Positions 18,653 through 26,983 of a stretch of DNA of 64,000 bases are shown piece by piece. Location: NCBI GenBank assembly GCA_947453695.1, contig CANGHW010000002.1, forward strand, positions 62,001-126,000, read 5' to 3'. A program made the position numbers and the translations under genes. The DNA is from Opitutia bacterium (GTDB taxonomy: Bacteria > Verrucomicrobiota > Verrucomicrobiia > Opitutales > Opitutaceae). Within the stretch, counting starts at the first letter, position 1, and every line of letters starts with the position of its first letter. The notes under the pieces were generated by a model that was not told the DNA's origin, made no database searches, and worked only from the letters and a program-made list of their open reading frames with translations.

Positions 18653-19443
18653 CCTCCACGCTCCAACTCCGCTCGATCCAGCTACGCGTCTCCGACCTCG
18701 CACGCAGCGTCGATTTCTACGTGCGCCAGCTCGGCCTCTCCGTCATTGCACAAGGCTTAGCCCACGCCGACCTCGCGACCACGCCATCCTCGCCTGCTAT
18801 TCTCACGCTCCAATCTGACGCCACCGCGCCGGCCGCGGAGCCCGATGCCGCCGGCCTCTTTCACGCCGCACTCCTGCTTCCGTCGGCCCCCGCCCTCGGC
18901 GCGTGGTTGAAGTTCGCGAGTCAGGCCGGCGTCGAGTTCGACGGCGCCTCCGACCACGGCGTCAGCGAAGCGATCTACTTTACCGACCCGGATGGCAACG
19001 GCCTTGAGTTCTACTGCGACCGCCCGCGCACCGTCTGGCCCCGCACCTCCGGCGGCGAACTCGCCATGGTCACTCAACCTCTCAACGTTCCTACCTTGGT
19101 GGCCGGCGCGTCACCGCCTTCCGCCCGGCCGCTCGCCGGTGCATCGTGGGGTCACCTTCATCTCCGTGTCACCGATCTCGCGCGCAGCGATGCGTTCTAC
19201 CGCACCCAACTCGGTATGGACCTCATGCAAGGTTCCTACCCCGGAGCCCGCTTCCTCGCCGCCGACGGCTATCACCATCACGTCGCGATCAACACGTGGG
19301 GCCACCCGCGTCGCCCCCGCTCTGCGACTGCACTCGGCCTCGCCGCCGCGACGTTCTCCCGCGCCGGACTCGCCGCCGACCAGTTGCTCACCGATCCCGA
19401 CGGCATTGCCCTGCGCCTCACGCCGCTTACAGATTCGCCTTAA
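18649..19443 (+). CDS. Two-domain VOC (glyoxalase/ring-cleavage dioxygenase-like, CatE-type) protein
   Basis: 264 residues with two VOC modules. Module 1 (about 8-130): IQLRVSDLARSVDFYVRQLGL, FHAALLLP, FTDPDGNGLEFYCDRP. Module 2 (about 160-262): HLHLRVTDLARSDAFYRTQLGM, HHVAINTWG, TDPDGIALRLTP. The second module has the two His but Arg where a metal-binding Glu is often found, so extradiol activity is uncertain. Its ATG overlaps the azoreductase stop (ATGA). The set Rrf2-AzoR-CatE resembles quinone/catechol detoxification clusters such as the Bacillus MhqR/YodB regulons. It overlaps the convergent DUF3568 gene by 17 bp. Confidence 0.85.
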   Translation: MTSTLQLRSIQLRVSDLARSVDFYVRQLGLSVIAQGLAHADLATTPSSPAILTLQSDATAPAAEPDAAGLFHAALLLPSAPALGAWLKFASQAGVEFDGASDHGVSEAIYFTDPDGNGLEFYCDRPRTVWPRTSGGELAMVTQPLNVPTLVAGASPPSARPLAGASWGHLHLRVTDLARSDAFYRTQLGMDLMQGSYPGARFLAADGYHHHVAINTWGHPRRPRSATALGLAAATFSRAGLAADQLLTDPDGIALRLTPLTDSP

Positions 19444-19891
19444 TCTTCTCGAGGATCGCGAGCGACAGCGCCTCGTCGCCAAACACGCCGACGCGGATCT
19501 TCACCTTCACGACGCTGTCGCCGACTTTCTCGACGCGAATTTCGATGCGTTTGTCCGCCGCATTGCGCGCGATCAAAATCGCCTGCAGCGCGTCCTTGTT
19601 CTCCGATACCTTCGCAAACTTTAGGTCGGCCACCGCGGCGTTAGCCGCTTTTACCGCTTTGTCGTAGCCGGCGCTCACCGTCGCATCCAGATCACCGCGC
19701 ACATACGCCACGGCCGCTCCTGCCCCGGCACCAGCCACCACCGCCACACAACCGGTCTGGAGCACCGCCCCCGAACAAGCCAGCGCGACGGCCCCCCACA
19801 CCACGAGCCGGCGCACGCCGCTCACTCGCTGCTTGGTGCTGACAGAAACCGCAGAAATTACCCGGTTCGACTGGTCGTTAGGATGATTCAT
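19427..19891 (-). CDS. DUF3568-family lipoprotein
   Basis: 154 residues from ATG 19891. After a basic head, a hydrophobic segment ends in VLQTGCVAVVAGAGAG, a plausible lipobox with Cys near residue 47. Then comes AVAYVRGDLDATVSAGYDKA and a ~80-residue alpha/beta domain (ALQAILIARNAADKRIEIRVEKV, VKIRVGVFGDEALS), which I recognise as the DUF3568 pattern. Probably a periplasm-facing lipoprotein of unknown function. Its start overlaps the leader region of the divergent PilT-like gene. Confidence 0.75.
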   Translation of the reverse strand: MNHPNDQSNRVISAVSVSTKQRVSGVRRLVVWGAVALACSGAVLQTGCVAVVAGAGAGAAVAYVRGDLDATVSAGYDKAVKAANAAVADLKFAKVSENKDALQAILIARNAADKRIEIRVEKVGDSVVKVKIRVGVFGDEALSLAILEKIKANL

Positions 19892-19987
19892 GCCCGCACA
19901 GAGCCGCCTCCGCGCCCTTTGTTCCCGCCTTCTCGCTTGGCTTGCCCCTTTCGCGCCGCCACGCTTCGCCACCCTCCTCCGCCGCGC

Positions 19988-21460
19988 ATGACAAACGACA
20001 TTCTCTGGCTCGTCCGGCTCGGTATCGACCATAGCCTCTTCACCCGCCCCCAGGCCCTCCAGGTCCGCGCCACCCTCGGAGACGGCGCCGACATCGTCGG
20101 CTTCGCCCAGGAGCTCGTCGACGCCGGCATCGTCAACGACATCGAGAAACTCGAGAAACTCGCCGACCTCGCCGTCACCAAGGGCGAGCGCAGCGCCCCG
20201 GCTGACGACCCTTTCGTCGACAACGCCACCCAAGCCCCGTTCCTCGTCCCGCCTGCCGCCTCTGCTATCCCCACCGCTGGCTCCGCAAGTTATATTCCGT
20301 CCACCGTCCGCGGCCTCACCGCCCCCAAAGGCCCCCGGCCGCCCGGCGGCGCCCCGCGCTTCGCCTTCGAGAGCATCCCCGCCCTCGACGACGCCTCCCT
20401 CGCCGCCGCGCTCCGCCAACTCCTCGCCGACACCGGCAACTACGGCGCGAGCGATCTCCATCTCTCCACCGGCGCCCGCCCTTTCATCCGCCGCAACCGC
20501 GCCCTCACGTTTCTCTCCGAATACGTGCTCACCGCGCAGGACGCCCTTCGCCTCAACACCTCCCTCCTCGCCGAGCATCAAAAGAAAATCTTCCTCGAGA
20601 AAAAGGACCTCGACTACGCCTTGGCCCTCAGCGCCACCGACCGCTACCGCGTCAACTTGATGTTCCACAAGAACGGCGCCGCCGGTTCCTACCGCATGGT
20701 CCCGGCCGACACCCGCACCCTCGAAGACCTCGGTTACACCGCCCACATCGCCACCCTCCACAAGCTCCTCTCCTACCATAACGGTCTTATCCTCATCACC
20801 GGCCCCGTCGGCTCCGGCAAGACCACCACCCTCGCCTCGATGGTCGCCTATCTCAACGAGACGCGCACCGACCACATCATCACCGTCGAAGACCCCATCG
20901 AGGTCGTCCAACCCGCCCGCGGCTGCAACGTCACCCAACGCGAGGTCGGCCCCCACACCCGCTCCTTCGCCTCCGCCCTGAAAGGCGCCCTCCGCGAAGA
21001 CCCCGACGTCATCGTCATCGGCGAACTCCGCGACCTCGAGACCATCGAGATGGCGATCAGCGCCTCCGAGACCGGCCACTTGGTCATCGGCACTATGCAC
21101 ACGAGCGACGCCTCCACGACCCTCAACCGCCTCCTCGACGTCTTCTCCCCCGCCCAACAAGCCCAGATCCGCTCCAGCGTCGCCGAGAGCCTTCGCGGCG
21201 TCGTCTGCCAACGCCTCCTCCCCGGCGTCGACGGCGGCCTCGTCCTCGCCTGCGAAATCCTCGTCAGCAACACCGCGATCCAAAACCTCATCAAAGAGGG
21301 CAAGAGCACCGGCCTGCGCAACACGATGGAGACGGGCGTGAAGGAAGGAATGTGCCTGATGGACAACACCGTCTTCGGCCTCTGGAAAGACGGCAAAATC
21401 GCCCCCGAAGTCGCCCACCTCAACATCGCAAACCGCGTGCTGAAGGCGAAGATCACGTGA
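19988..21460 (+). CDS. PilT-like type IV pilus ATPase with N-terminal extension
   Basis: 490 residues, ~140 longer than PilT. Residues 1-130 resemble a small helical domain with a Pro/Ala linker. The PilT core follows: NYGASDLHLSTGARPFIRRN, Walker A GPVGSGKTTT (about residue 280), Asp box ITVEDPIEVV, Walker B VIVIGELRDLETIE, His box GTMHTSDA. PilT-type retraction ATPases power twitching and DNA uptake. ATG 19988 is preferred; 35 upstream in-frame codons have no family character. A second pilT-type gene follows 314 bp downstream with a small gene in between, giving a duplicated pair. Confidence 0.88.
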   Translation: MTNDILWLVRLGIDHSLFTRPQALQVRATLGDGADIVGFAQELVDAGIVNDIEKLEKLADLAVTKGERSAPADDPFVDNATQAPFLVPPAASAIPTAGSASYIPSTVRGLTAPKGPRPPGGAPRFAFESIPALDDASLAAALRQLLADTGNYGASDLHLSTGARPFIRRNRALTFLSEYVLTAQDALRLNTSLLAEHQKKIFLEKKDLDYALALSATDRYRVNLMFHKNGAAGSYRMVPADTRTLEDLGYTAHIATLHKLLSYHNGLILITGPVGSGKTTTLASMVAYLNETRTDHIITVEDPIEVVQPARGCNVTQREVGPHTRSFASALKGALREDPDVIVIGELRDLETIEMAISASETGHLVIGTMHTSDASTTLNRLLDVFSPAQQAQIRSSVAESLRGVVCQRLLPGVDGGLVLACEILVSNTAIQNLIKEGKSTGLRNTMETGVKEGMCLMDNTVFGLWKDGKIAPEVAHLNIANRVLKAKIT

Positions 21461-21482
21461 TCAATCAATTCAATCATCGCTG

Positions 21483-21767
21483 ATGTCTCGCGAAGAACAG
21501 ATCTCTCTTCCGGCACTTTGGTGCGACTTCAATGCCTGTGGTCTCAGCGGCGTGCCCGGCGACAAATACTACTATAATATGAAGAGCGACACCCTCGCCG
21601 CGCTCACAAGTAGCGATCGTCTGCAAGCGTTCGGCTACATGGAGGATTCCGAAAAGGAATTTTCAGGGATTGCGATTCAGCTTGAACGCTACCGGGACGG
21701 GTGGAGAGCTCGCCCGATTGGCGACACCTTCGTCTACGGAAATCTTAACGATTTGATTCACCCGTAA
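21483..21767 (+). CDS. Small unknown protein inserted between two pilT-type genes
   Basis: 94 residues, acidic/aromatic: LPALWCDFNACGLSG, a KYYYNMKS turn, DRLQAFGYMEDSEKE, IQLERYRDGWRARP. No signal or membrane segment. Codon use is much less GC-biased than in both neighbours, pointing to a separate origin. It starts 22 bp after one pilT gene and ends 6 bp before the next, so it is embedded in the unit. The family is not recognised; a bystander or immunity-like gene is possible but not shown. Confidence 0.6.
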   Translation: MSREEQISLPALWCDFNACGLSGVPGDKYYYNMKSDTLAALTSSDRLQAFGYMEDSEKEFSGIAIQLERYRDGWRARPIGDTFVYGNLNDLIHP

Positions 21768-21773
21768 TTTCTC

Positions 21774-22850
21774 ATGGCCGCCATCGACTCACTCCTCCGC
21801 ACCATGCTCGACAAGGGCGGCTCCGACTTGCACCTCACGGTCGGTCTCCCACCCAAGACCCGCACCTCCGGCTCCCTCGTGCCGCTCAACGACACTGTGC
21901 TCGACGGCCGCACCATGGAGTCGCTCCTCAAGGAAATCTGCCCGCCCAAGCGCTGGGCCGAATTCCTCGACCGCAAAGACCTCGACCTCGCCCACGAGAT
22001 TCCCGGCGTCGCCCGTTTCCGCGGTAACTACCTCTACAACCACTGGGGCCAGGCCGCCGTCTTCCGCCAGATCCCCGCGAAGATCCTCTCCTTCGAGCAG
22101 CTCAATCTCCCCGAGGCCCTCAAGAAACTCTGCCACCTCGACCAGGGCCTCGTCGTCGTCACCGGCCCCACCGGCTCCGGCAAGTCCACGACGCTCGCCG
22201 CGATGATCGACTACATCAACGGCAACCTCGCGAAGCATATCATCACCATCGAGGACCCCATCGAGTTCGTCCACCCGGTGAAAAAATCCGTGATCGTGCA
22301 CCGCGAAGTCGGCGAGCACACCGAGTCCTTCGCCGCCGCGCTCAAAGGCGCCATGCGCCACGACCCCGACATCCTCCTCCTCGGCGAAATGCGCGAGCTC
22401 GAGACCATCCGCCTCGCCCTCGGCTGCGCCTCGATGGGTATGCTCGTCTTCGGCACCCTCCACACCAACAACGCCCCGAAGACCATCGACCGCATCATCA
22501 ACACCTTCCCGGCCGACGAGCAGAACCAAGCCCGCGTCATGCTCTCGAGCTGCCTCGCTGGCGTCGTCGCCCAGCTCCTCTGCAAACGCATCCCCAAGGG
22601 CCGCTGCGCCGTCCACGAAATCCTCCTCACGCACGAAGCCCTGCCCAACACGATCCGCAGCGGCCAGATCGCCAACATCAAGTCCATCATCGAGAGCGGC
22701 GGCGCCGATGGCATGATCACGATGGACAACAGCCTCATGAACCGCGTGAAGGACGGCACCATCGAGGCCAAAGAGGCCTACATGAAAGCTGCCAACAAAG
22801 GCACCTTCGCCTCGCTCCTCAAACCCGGCGACCTGGAAGGCGGCCACTAA
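21774..22850 (+). CDS. pilT: PilT-type twitching motility ATPase
   Basis: 358 residues, the usual PilT length. Seen: GGSDLHLTVGLPP, RFRGNYLYNHWGQAAVFR, Walker A GPTGSGKSTT (about residue 130), Asp box ITIEDPIEFVHP, Walker B ILLLGEMRELET (Glu where most PilT proteins have Asp after MR), and His box GTLHTNNA, with the AIRNLIRE-like C-terminal region altered to NTIRSGQIANIKSI. It hexamerises at the pilus base and drives retraction. It may be a PilU-like accessory given its partner upstream. Confidence 0.92.
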   Translation: MAAIDSLLRTMLDKGGSDLHLTVGLPPKTRTSGSLVPLNDTVLDGRTMESLLKEICPPKRWAEFLDRKDLDLAHEIPGVARFRGNYLYNHWGQAAVFRQIPAKILSFEQLNLPEALKKLCHLDQGLVVVTGPTGSGKSTTLAAMIDYINGNLAKHIITIEDPIEFVHPVKKSVIVHREVGEHTESFAAALKGAMRHDPDILLLGEMRELETIRLALGCASMGMLVFGTLHTNNAPKTIDRIINTFPADEQNQARVMLSSCLAGVVAQLLCKRIPKGRCAVHEILLTHEALPNTIRSGQIANIKSIIESGGADGMITMDNSLMNRVKDGTIEAKEAYMKAANKGTFASLLKPGDLEGGH

Positions 22851-22962
22851 CGGCCACTGGCCGTCCGGAGATCGAGGCTCGGAGTTCGACGATCGGAAAA
22901 CCACCGCGCCCCCCTCTGTTTTCAGTTCACTTCCCGAACTTCGATCTTCGCTCTGCTCTCTC

Positions 22963-22999
22963 CGAAAGAAATGAGCGCCGCCGGCGCTCATTTCTTTCG
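22963..22999. repeat. Perfect 37-bp palindrome/hairpin after pilT
   Basis: The 37-bp element reads as a perfect inverted repeat (left arm CGAAAGAAATGAGCGCC, 22963-22979; mirrored arm 22983-22999) with only 3 central bases. Its right arm coincides with the 3' end of the rhomboid relic (last codons and stop), so the left arm is an inverted copy of those bases. It may serve as terminator between pilT and the relic. Confidence 0.8.
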
Positions 23000-23092
23000 C
23001 ACCCACCGCGCCCGCTTCTCCCACCCGATAATCGCTGCGCCCACCCGATCATCGCTGCGCCCGCGACAATTCCGCCGGCGTGCGCCCATCAC
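22988..23092 (-). pseudogene. Relic of a rhomboid protease gene (last transmembrane helix)
   Basis: Read on the minus strand, the relic encodes WAHAGGIVAGAAMIGWAQR, matching WAHAGGFIAGAAMIWWAKR of the intact rhomboid gene at 26285-26962, including the catalytic His. Nucleotide similarity to 26287-26375 is high over ~85 bp. A tandem duplication of ~20 bp (ACCCGATMATCGCTGCGCCC twice, near 23023-23062) shifts the frame, and a stop lies just upstream of the homologous segment. Everything further 5' of the gene is gone. It is flanked by a palindrome and a terminator. Confidence 0.75.
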
Positions 23093-23130
23093 CACGTCGC
23101 TGCGCTTCCACCGTGGTGTAGCACTACGTA

Positions 23131-23160
23131 AAAAGCGCCACGCCGGTGATGGCGTGGCGC
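23131..23160 (-). terminator. Intrinsic terminator of the 23199-23957 gene
   Basis: GCGCCACGCC and GGCGTGGCGC form a perfect 10-bp stem with a 6-nt loop (23135-23160). On the minus strand it is followed by U5, 38 bp after the stop codon of the unknown helical-protein gene. Confidence 0.85.
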
Positions 23161-23198
23161 TGGGTGACCTGCGGAAGCGGTTGTTTTTCAACCCAGTC

Positions 23199-23957
23199 TC
23201 ACGCGGCCTTTTGCTCGGTCCCTGGTGACGTCGCCGCGACGGTCGCAACGGCCGCAGAGGCCGTCGTCACATTCGTCGTCGCCTGGGTCTGGGCCGGCTG
23301 CGCACTGCGGCCGCCCGTCAACCCGATGACCATCCGCGCCGCTTGGTAGCGGGCGTAAAACCCCGGGTTAGTCTTCTCGAGCGGCAACAGCAGCCGGTCG
23401 ATCTGCTCCCCCAAGATCCCGTCAACCTTCCGGAAAGCCGCGGCCAATTGCTTGGTCGCAACATTCCGGTCGGCGATCTTCTGGCGCGGGAGGTTGGCAT
23501 TCGCCCGCATGTCATCGATCTGCTGCTGAAACGCCGTGAGCGTTTCCGCCGTCAGACCGAGCCCCGCGAGCTTCGGCAACACGCCCGTCGCGGCGTCGTG
23601 CACCCGTTGCGCGAGCAGCGGGCGGTGGACGAGCCGGGTGGCGTTGAAATCGCCGCGCGTGACGTCGACGAGGGCCGACAATTCCGGCAGCCCGGCGTCA
23701 TGGGCGTAGCTACCCACGATGCCGGCGATTTCCAGCGTCTTGCCGGTGAACCCCTCGAGCATCTGATTGCGCACGGCGGTCTGGCCACGCGTGATCTGCC
23801 CCTGAGTGCTCGCCAGGGCGCGAAGCCCCACGAGCTCGTTGCTGAAGGCCGTCAGCACCGCCGGGAAGCCGGCAATGCCACTGGTCTCAGTCGCCCCCAC
23901 CAACAACACTTCCGTGTTGTCGTAGGCGGTCATCTTACTGGTTTGTTCTCCTGTCAT
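23199..23957 (-). CDS. Unknown helical protein
   Basis: 252 residues; no signal peptide or membrane segment. It is mostly helical in appearance: FPAVLTAFSNELVGLRALASTQGQ, GLTAETLTAFQQQIDDMRAN, RNVATKQLAAAFRKVDGILGEQIDRLL. The last ~40 residues are an Ala/Thr/Gln/Val low-complexity tail. I do not recognise a named family. It has its own terminator, and the ATG at 23957 has an AAAGGA-like sequence ~13 bp upstream. It stands between the rhomboid relic and the minisatellite. Confidence 0.65.
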   Translation of the reverse strand: MTGEQTSKMTAYDNTEVLLVGATETSGIAGFPAVLTAFSNELVGLRALASTQGQITRGQTAVRNQMLEGFTGKTLEIAGIVGSYAHDAGLPELSALVDVTRGDFNATRLVHRPLLAQRVHDAATGVLPKLAGLGLTAETLTAFQQQIDDMRANANLPRQKIADRNVATKQLAAAFRKVDGILGEQIDRLLLPLEKTNPGFYARYQAARMVIGLTGGRSAQPAQTQATTNVTTASAAVATVAATSPGTEQKAA

Positions 23958-24085
23958 AGCTCTACCCTATCCTTTCGTTGTTTGATGGTTATTTTTGAGT
24001 TTCCTTGATCCCCGCCGGCCGCGATGGGAAGTGACTTTCCGGTCGGGTTGGCGTGGATCGATTCAACGCAACGAGGATAGCAACC

Positions 24086-24112
24086 CGTGCCGGACACCTG
24101 ATGTCCGGCACG
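24086..24112. repeat. 11-bp-stem hairpin between the unknown gene and the minisatellite
   Basis: CGTGCCGGACA (24086-24096) and TGTCCGGCACG (24102-24112) pair perfectly around CCTGA. There is no U-run on either side. It lies just past the 3' end of the minus-strand heptad reading frames (stops at 24123 and 24148), where a terminator for such a gene would be. Confidence 0.6.
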
Positions 24113-24287
24113 ACCAAGCGCCTCACAACCGCTTCGCCTTCAGGTGATTAAAGTGCGCGAAATTTCGGCTCCGACCAAAACCGCGGCGATTTCTGAACCC
24201 CGTTTTCTGTTTTCGCGGTTCGGCCAGGACGCGCACCCCACGCCGGCTCAAGTGCCGTAAATGAAGCTTCTTTGACGAACGCGACCC

Positions 24288-24813
24288 TATCCGGGCCAGA
24301 AGGGCGTGATTCCGGCCAGGCATGCGGCCGTTCCGGGAGGAGCCAGCGGGGGTCCCGAGCCACCGAGAGGCGTTGCCGGTTGGCCGAGGCGGCTTCCGCG
24401 CACGGCGAGACCTGTTCCCGGGTGGCCGAGAGGTCGTCCGGGAAGGACGAGACGGGGTCCGGGAGCACCGCGAGGCGTTCCGGAAAGAGGGAGCGGGCTT
24501 CCGGGGCGGCCGCGATGGGTTCCTGACTAGCCGAGATGGCTTCCCGGTTCGCCGAGACGGCTTCCCGATTTGCCGAGATCGGGTTCCGGACTGGCCCAGG
24601 GGGCTTCCGGCTCAGTCGCGACGCCTTCCGGAGCCGCCGAGATCGGTTCCGGCTCGGCCGAGATCGCTCCACGCGGCGCCGAGATCGCGTCTTACGAAGG
24701 AAAGATCGGATTTTGTGCCGGCGAGATCGTATCGGACACGGCCCACGGCGGTCTTCCCGCGACGAGGCGGAGTCGGGCAAGCCGGAGGGTGCGTTGGGCG
24801 ATCGGCGGACGGC
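24288..24813. repeat. Degenerate 21-bp minisatellite, possibly a decayed heptad-repeat gene
   Basis: About 25 units of 21 bp, consensus near GTTCCGGnnnnGCCGAGAnG, with clear starts at 24288, 24309, 24330 and so on. One unit, 24561-24582, is 22 bp and shifts the phase by one base. Because 21 is a multiple of 3, frames on both strands read as heptad repeats. On the minus strand a frame reads ISANREAVSANREA in the left half, and another frame reads RRDLGAAWSDLGRAGTDLGG in the right half. No single frame keeps one heptad through the whole array, which fits a heptad-repeat gene broken by an indel. No start, promoter or RBS could be assigned, so I do not call a CDS. Confidence 0.75.
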
Positions 24814-25191
24814 TTTTTCGGATGGCTGGTCCACGGATTGCGCGGATCGGCCCGGATCGGCGAGGCCGGTTGATTGACCACGCATGGACCCCAACAAATC
24901 CGCCTCATCGGGAAGCCCACGGGCTAAAACCTCAGCGCTTGGCCCCACGCGTATTTTCCCGGTTTGCTCAGTGATCTCTGTATCTACGCTCCGTGCCCTC
25001 TGTGGCCCATGCCTTGCCTTGGATGCAAGGGAGGCCCTTCGGGATTGAACATCCGGGTGCTTCTGCGGCGCGCGCTTTTTCGTTTTGGCAAAATTGCGGC
25101 CCGCGGTTTGCGTCGGCGGTCACGACCGCGCTTGCCCCGGCTTCACCCCTTTTCCCACCTCGATCCGCGCTAACTGCGCATCGCCTGCCCC
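24814..25191. other. Intergenic region upstream of the WYL regulator
   Basis: About 380 bp with no supported gene. The first part continues GC-rich sequence with faint repeat similarity; from ~24960 it becomes ordinary intergenic sequence. It must contain the promoter for the WYL gene; none could be assigned with confidence. Confidence 0.5.
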
Positions 25192-26202
25192 ATGCCCGAC
25201 TCCGGCCCGCCCCCTGAAAAATCCACGAAACGGAACGAGCGCGAGCTCGGTCCGGCCATCCTCGTCCGCCTCTTTGTGCTGCACCAGCGGTTGTGCCGCG
25301 GCGAGAAGGTGACGGCGATCGATCTCGCCAGGGAACTTGAAGTGGACGAGCGCACCATCCGCCGCGATCTCGAGACGATGGCCAACGATCTCGGCGCGCC
25401 CGTGGAGCGGGATGCCTCGGCCCGCACTTATTTCTACGCGCACACCTGCGATTTTCTGCCGATGGTGAAGTTTTCGCCGGCGCAAGCGTTTGCGGTGGCG
25501 GTGGCTTTGCACGCGTTTGCCGCGGCGGAGGGCGCCTCGGCGGAGCTGGTGTCGGCGCTCGGGGCGCTCACGCCGTTGATCGGCGGCATCGTGTCGTTTC
25601 CGCTCAATGAGCTGGGCACGGTCGTGTCGGCACCGACGACCGACGGGGCGTTTCGGTTCGCGGAGTTGCTGGTGCATGCGGCGATCCATCGCCGCGAGCT
25701 GCGCGTGACCTATCTCCGGCTCACGCCCGGCGCGGAGCCCAAGGAACACCGGCTGGAGCCGTTGCATCTCGCCCCGCTCGACCACCAGTGGACGCTCATC
25801 GCGCGGGTGAGCGGCCAAGCGACGATCAAGCATTTCCTGTTTTCGCGCATGCAGGAGGTGGCCGCGACGGGGATGACATTCGAGCGGCCAGCGGACTTTG
25901 ATGCGGCCCACCACCTCGCGGGCAGCATCGGACGCTTCGCCGGCAACCAGGACATCGAGGTGCGCCTCGCGTTTGCGCCGAAGCTGGCCGGCTATGCGTG
26001 GGAGGAGTTTCGCCGGCATCCGTCGGCCCGGCGCACGGACCGGCCCGATGGCCGCACAGAAATCACGCTGCGCGTGAACAACTACGCCGACATCAAGAAC
26101 GCCGCGATGCGCTACGGTGACCATGTGGAAGTGCTCGCTCCGCCCCAACTGCGCGAGAAGGTGCGCCACGCGCTCGCCACCGCGCTCGCGCAATATGGCT
26201 GA
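25192..26202 (+). CDS. WYL-domain transcriptional regulator (DeoR-type HTH)
   Basis: 336 residues. The N-terminal HTH (about 20-75) has AIDLARELEVDERTIRRDLETM, the usual recognition helix of WYL regulators, preceded by VRLFVLHQRL. A WYL domain follows (about 165-240) with ELRVTYLRL and HLAPLDHQWTLIARVSGQ (the WYL triad appears as WTLIA), then a C-terminal WCX-like domain (IEVRLAFAPKLAGYAWEE, VNNYADIKNAAMRYG). WYL proteins sense ligands, often nucleotides, and control stress or defence genes. No defence locus is adjacent; a 22-bp hairpin separates it from the convergent rhomboid gene. Confidence 0.9.
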   Translation: MPDSGPPPEKSTKRNERELGPAILVRLFVLHQRLCRGEKVTAIDLARELEVDERTIRRDLETMANDLGAPVERDASARTYFYAHTCDFLPMVKFSPAQAFAVAVALHAFAAAEGASAELVSALGALTPLIGGIVSFPLNELGTVVSAPTTDGAFRFAELLVHAAIHRRELRVTYLRLTPGAEPKEHRLEPLHLAPLDHQWTLIARVSGQATIKHFLFSRMQEVAATGMTFERPADFDAAHHLAGSIGRFAGNQDIEVRLAFAPKLAGYAWEEFRRHPSARRTDRPDGRTEITLRVNNYADIKNAAMRYGDHVEVLAPPQLREKVRHALATALAQYG

Positions 26203-26262
26203 CCGCGCGCCCATACGCGGCGCGGGCGGCGAAGCACGGTCCGCCCAACGGCAGGCCACGCC

Positions 26263-26285
26263 GGCCGCCCCACGCGTGGGCGGCC
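26263..26285. terminator. Hairpin between convergent WYL and rhomboid genes
   Basis: GGCCGC/GCGGCC plus inner CCACG/CGTGG arms with one bulged C form a strong hairpin (26263-26285). There is no U-run. It sits immediately past the rhomboid stop and 60 bp past the WYL stop. Confidence 0.55.
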
Positions 26286-26962
26286 TATTTCTTCCGCACG
26301 AGCCGCGCCCGCTTCGCCCACCAGATCATCGCTGCGCCCGCGATAAATCCCCCCGCGTGTGCCCACCACGCCACGCCTCCTTCGAGTCCCGCGGCGAGCG
26401 CTCCGAGTCCACTCCACATCTGGAACGCAAACCAGAGCACGAGGAAAATCACCGCTGGCACGGGCAGCACCGGCACGATCCACGGCACCAGCGCCAGCAC
26501 CCACGCCGTCGGGAATAGCAGCAGATAGGCCCCGAGCACCCCGGAGATCGCCCCGCTCGCCCCTACCATCGGCACCGTCGCGCCGGGATCCACGACGATC
26601 TGCGCCACGGCCGCCGCCGCACCCGCCAGTAGATAGAACAGGAAATACTTCACCGGCCCGAGCCGATCCTCCACCGGTCGCCCGAAAATCCACAAGAACC
26701 ACATATTCCCCAACACGTGCGCCACCCCGCCGTGCATGAACATGTGCGTCAACAGCGTCAGCCACTGCGCCCCGTCGCCCGCGTGGCCGATCAGACGCTT
26801 CGCCACCAGCGCGTGCTCCGTCACGAAACTCGCCAGCATCTTGTCGCTTTCGCCGATCCCCAGCCAAAGCTCCCATGCAAACACGGCCAGATTCGCCGTG
26901 ATAAACAGCCCCGTCACGACCGCCGGCCGCTTCTGTTTTGCTGTGTCCGCCAGGGGCAGCAT
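26285..26962 (-). CDS. Rhomboid-family intramembrane serine protease
   Basis: 225 residues with six hydrophobic segments. The catalytic Ser is in VGASGAISGVLGAY (GASG), and the catalytic His in VAWWAHAGGFIAGAA in TM6. HMFMHGGVAHVLGNMWFLWIFG carries the HxxxHxxxN motif of TM2. The C-terminus is basic (KRARLVRKK). It cleaves substrate TM helices in the inner membrane. A relic of a close paralogue or copy lies 3.2 kb upstream at 22988-23092. The next gene on this strand, DUF4864, lies immediately upstream (21 bp). Confidence 0.93.
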   Translation of the reverse strand: MLPLADTAKQKRPAVVTGLFITANLAVFAWELWLGIGESDKMLASFVTEHALVAKRLIGHAGDGAQWLTLLTHMFMHGGVAHVLGNMWFLWIFGRPVEDRLGPVKYFLFYLLAGAAAAVAQIVVDPGATVPMVGASGAISGVLGAYLLLFPTAWVLALVPWIVPVLPVPAVIFLVLWFAFQMWSGLGALAAGLEGGVAWWAHAGGFIAGAAMIWWAKRARLVRKK

Positions 26963-26983
26963 CGCGTCAACCGCCGCCGTGCG

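Noticed and set aside
19892-21418. Long minus-strand ORF upstream of the DUF3568 protein
   Set aside because: Antisense to the PilT-like gene; only the last 154 codons (from 19891) are gene-like.
22861-22960. Repeat-like intergenic sequence after pilT (GATCGAGGCTCGGAG / CGAACTTCGATCTTCG)
   Set aside because: Suggestive of a dispersed intergenic repeat, but a second clear copy was not found in this window.
24288-24813. CRISPR array
   Set aside because: The units are contiguous and degenerate, without unique spacers or cas genes.
24148-24948. 266-codon minus-strand ORF across the minisatellite
   Set aside because: Open only because a 21-bp repeat keeps frames open; heptad phase changes within it and no start signal. 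Reported as a repeat instead.
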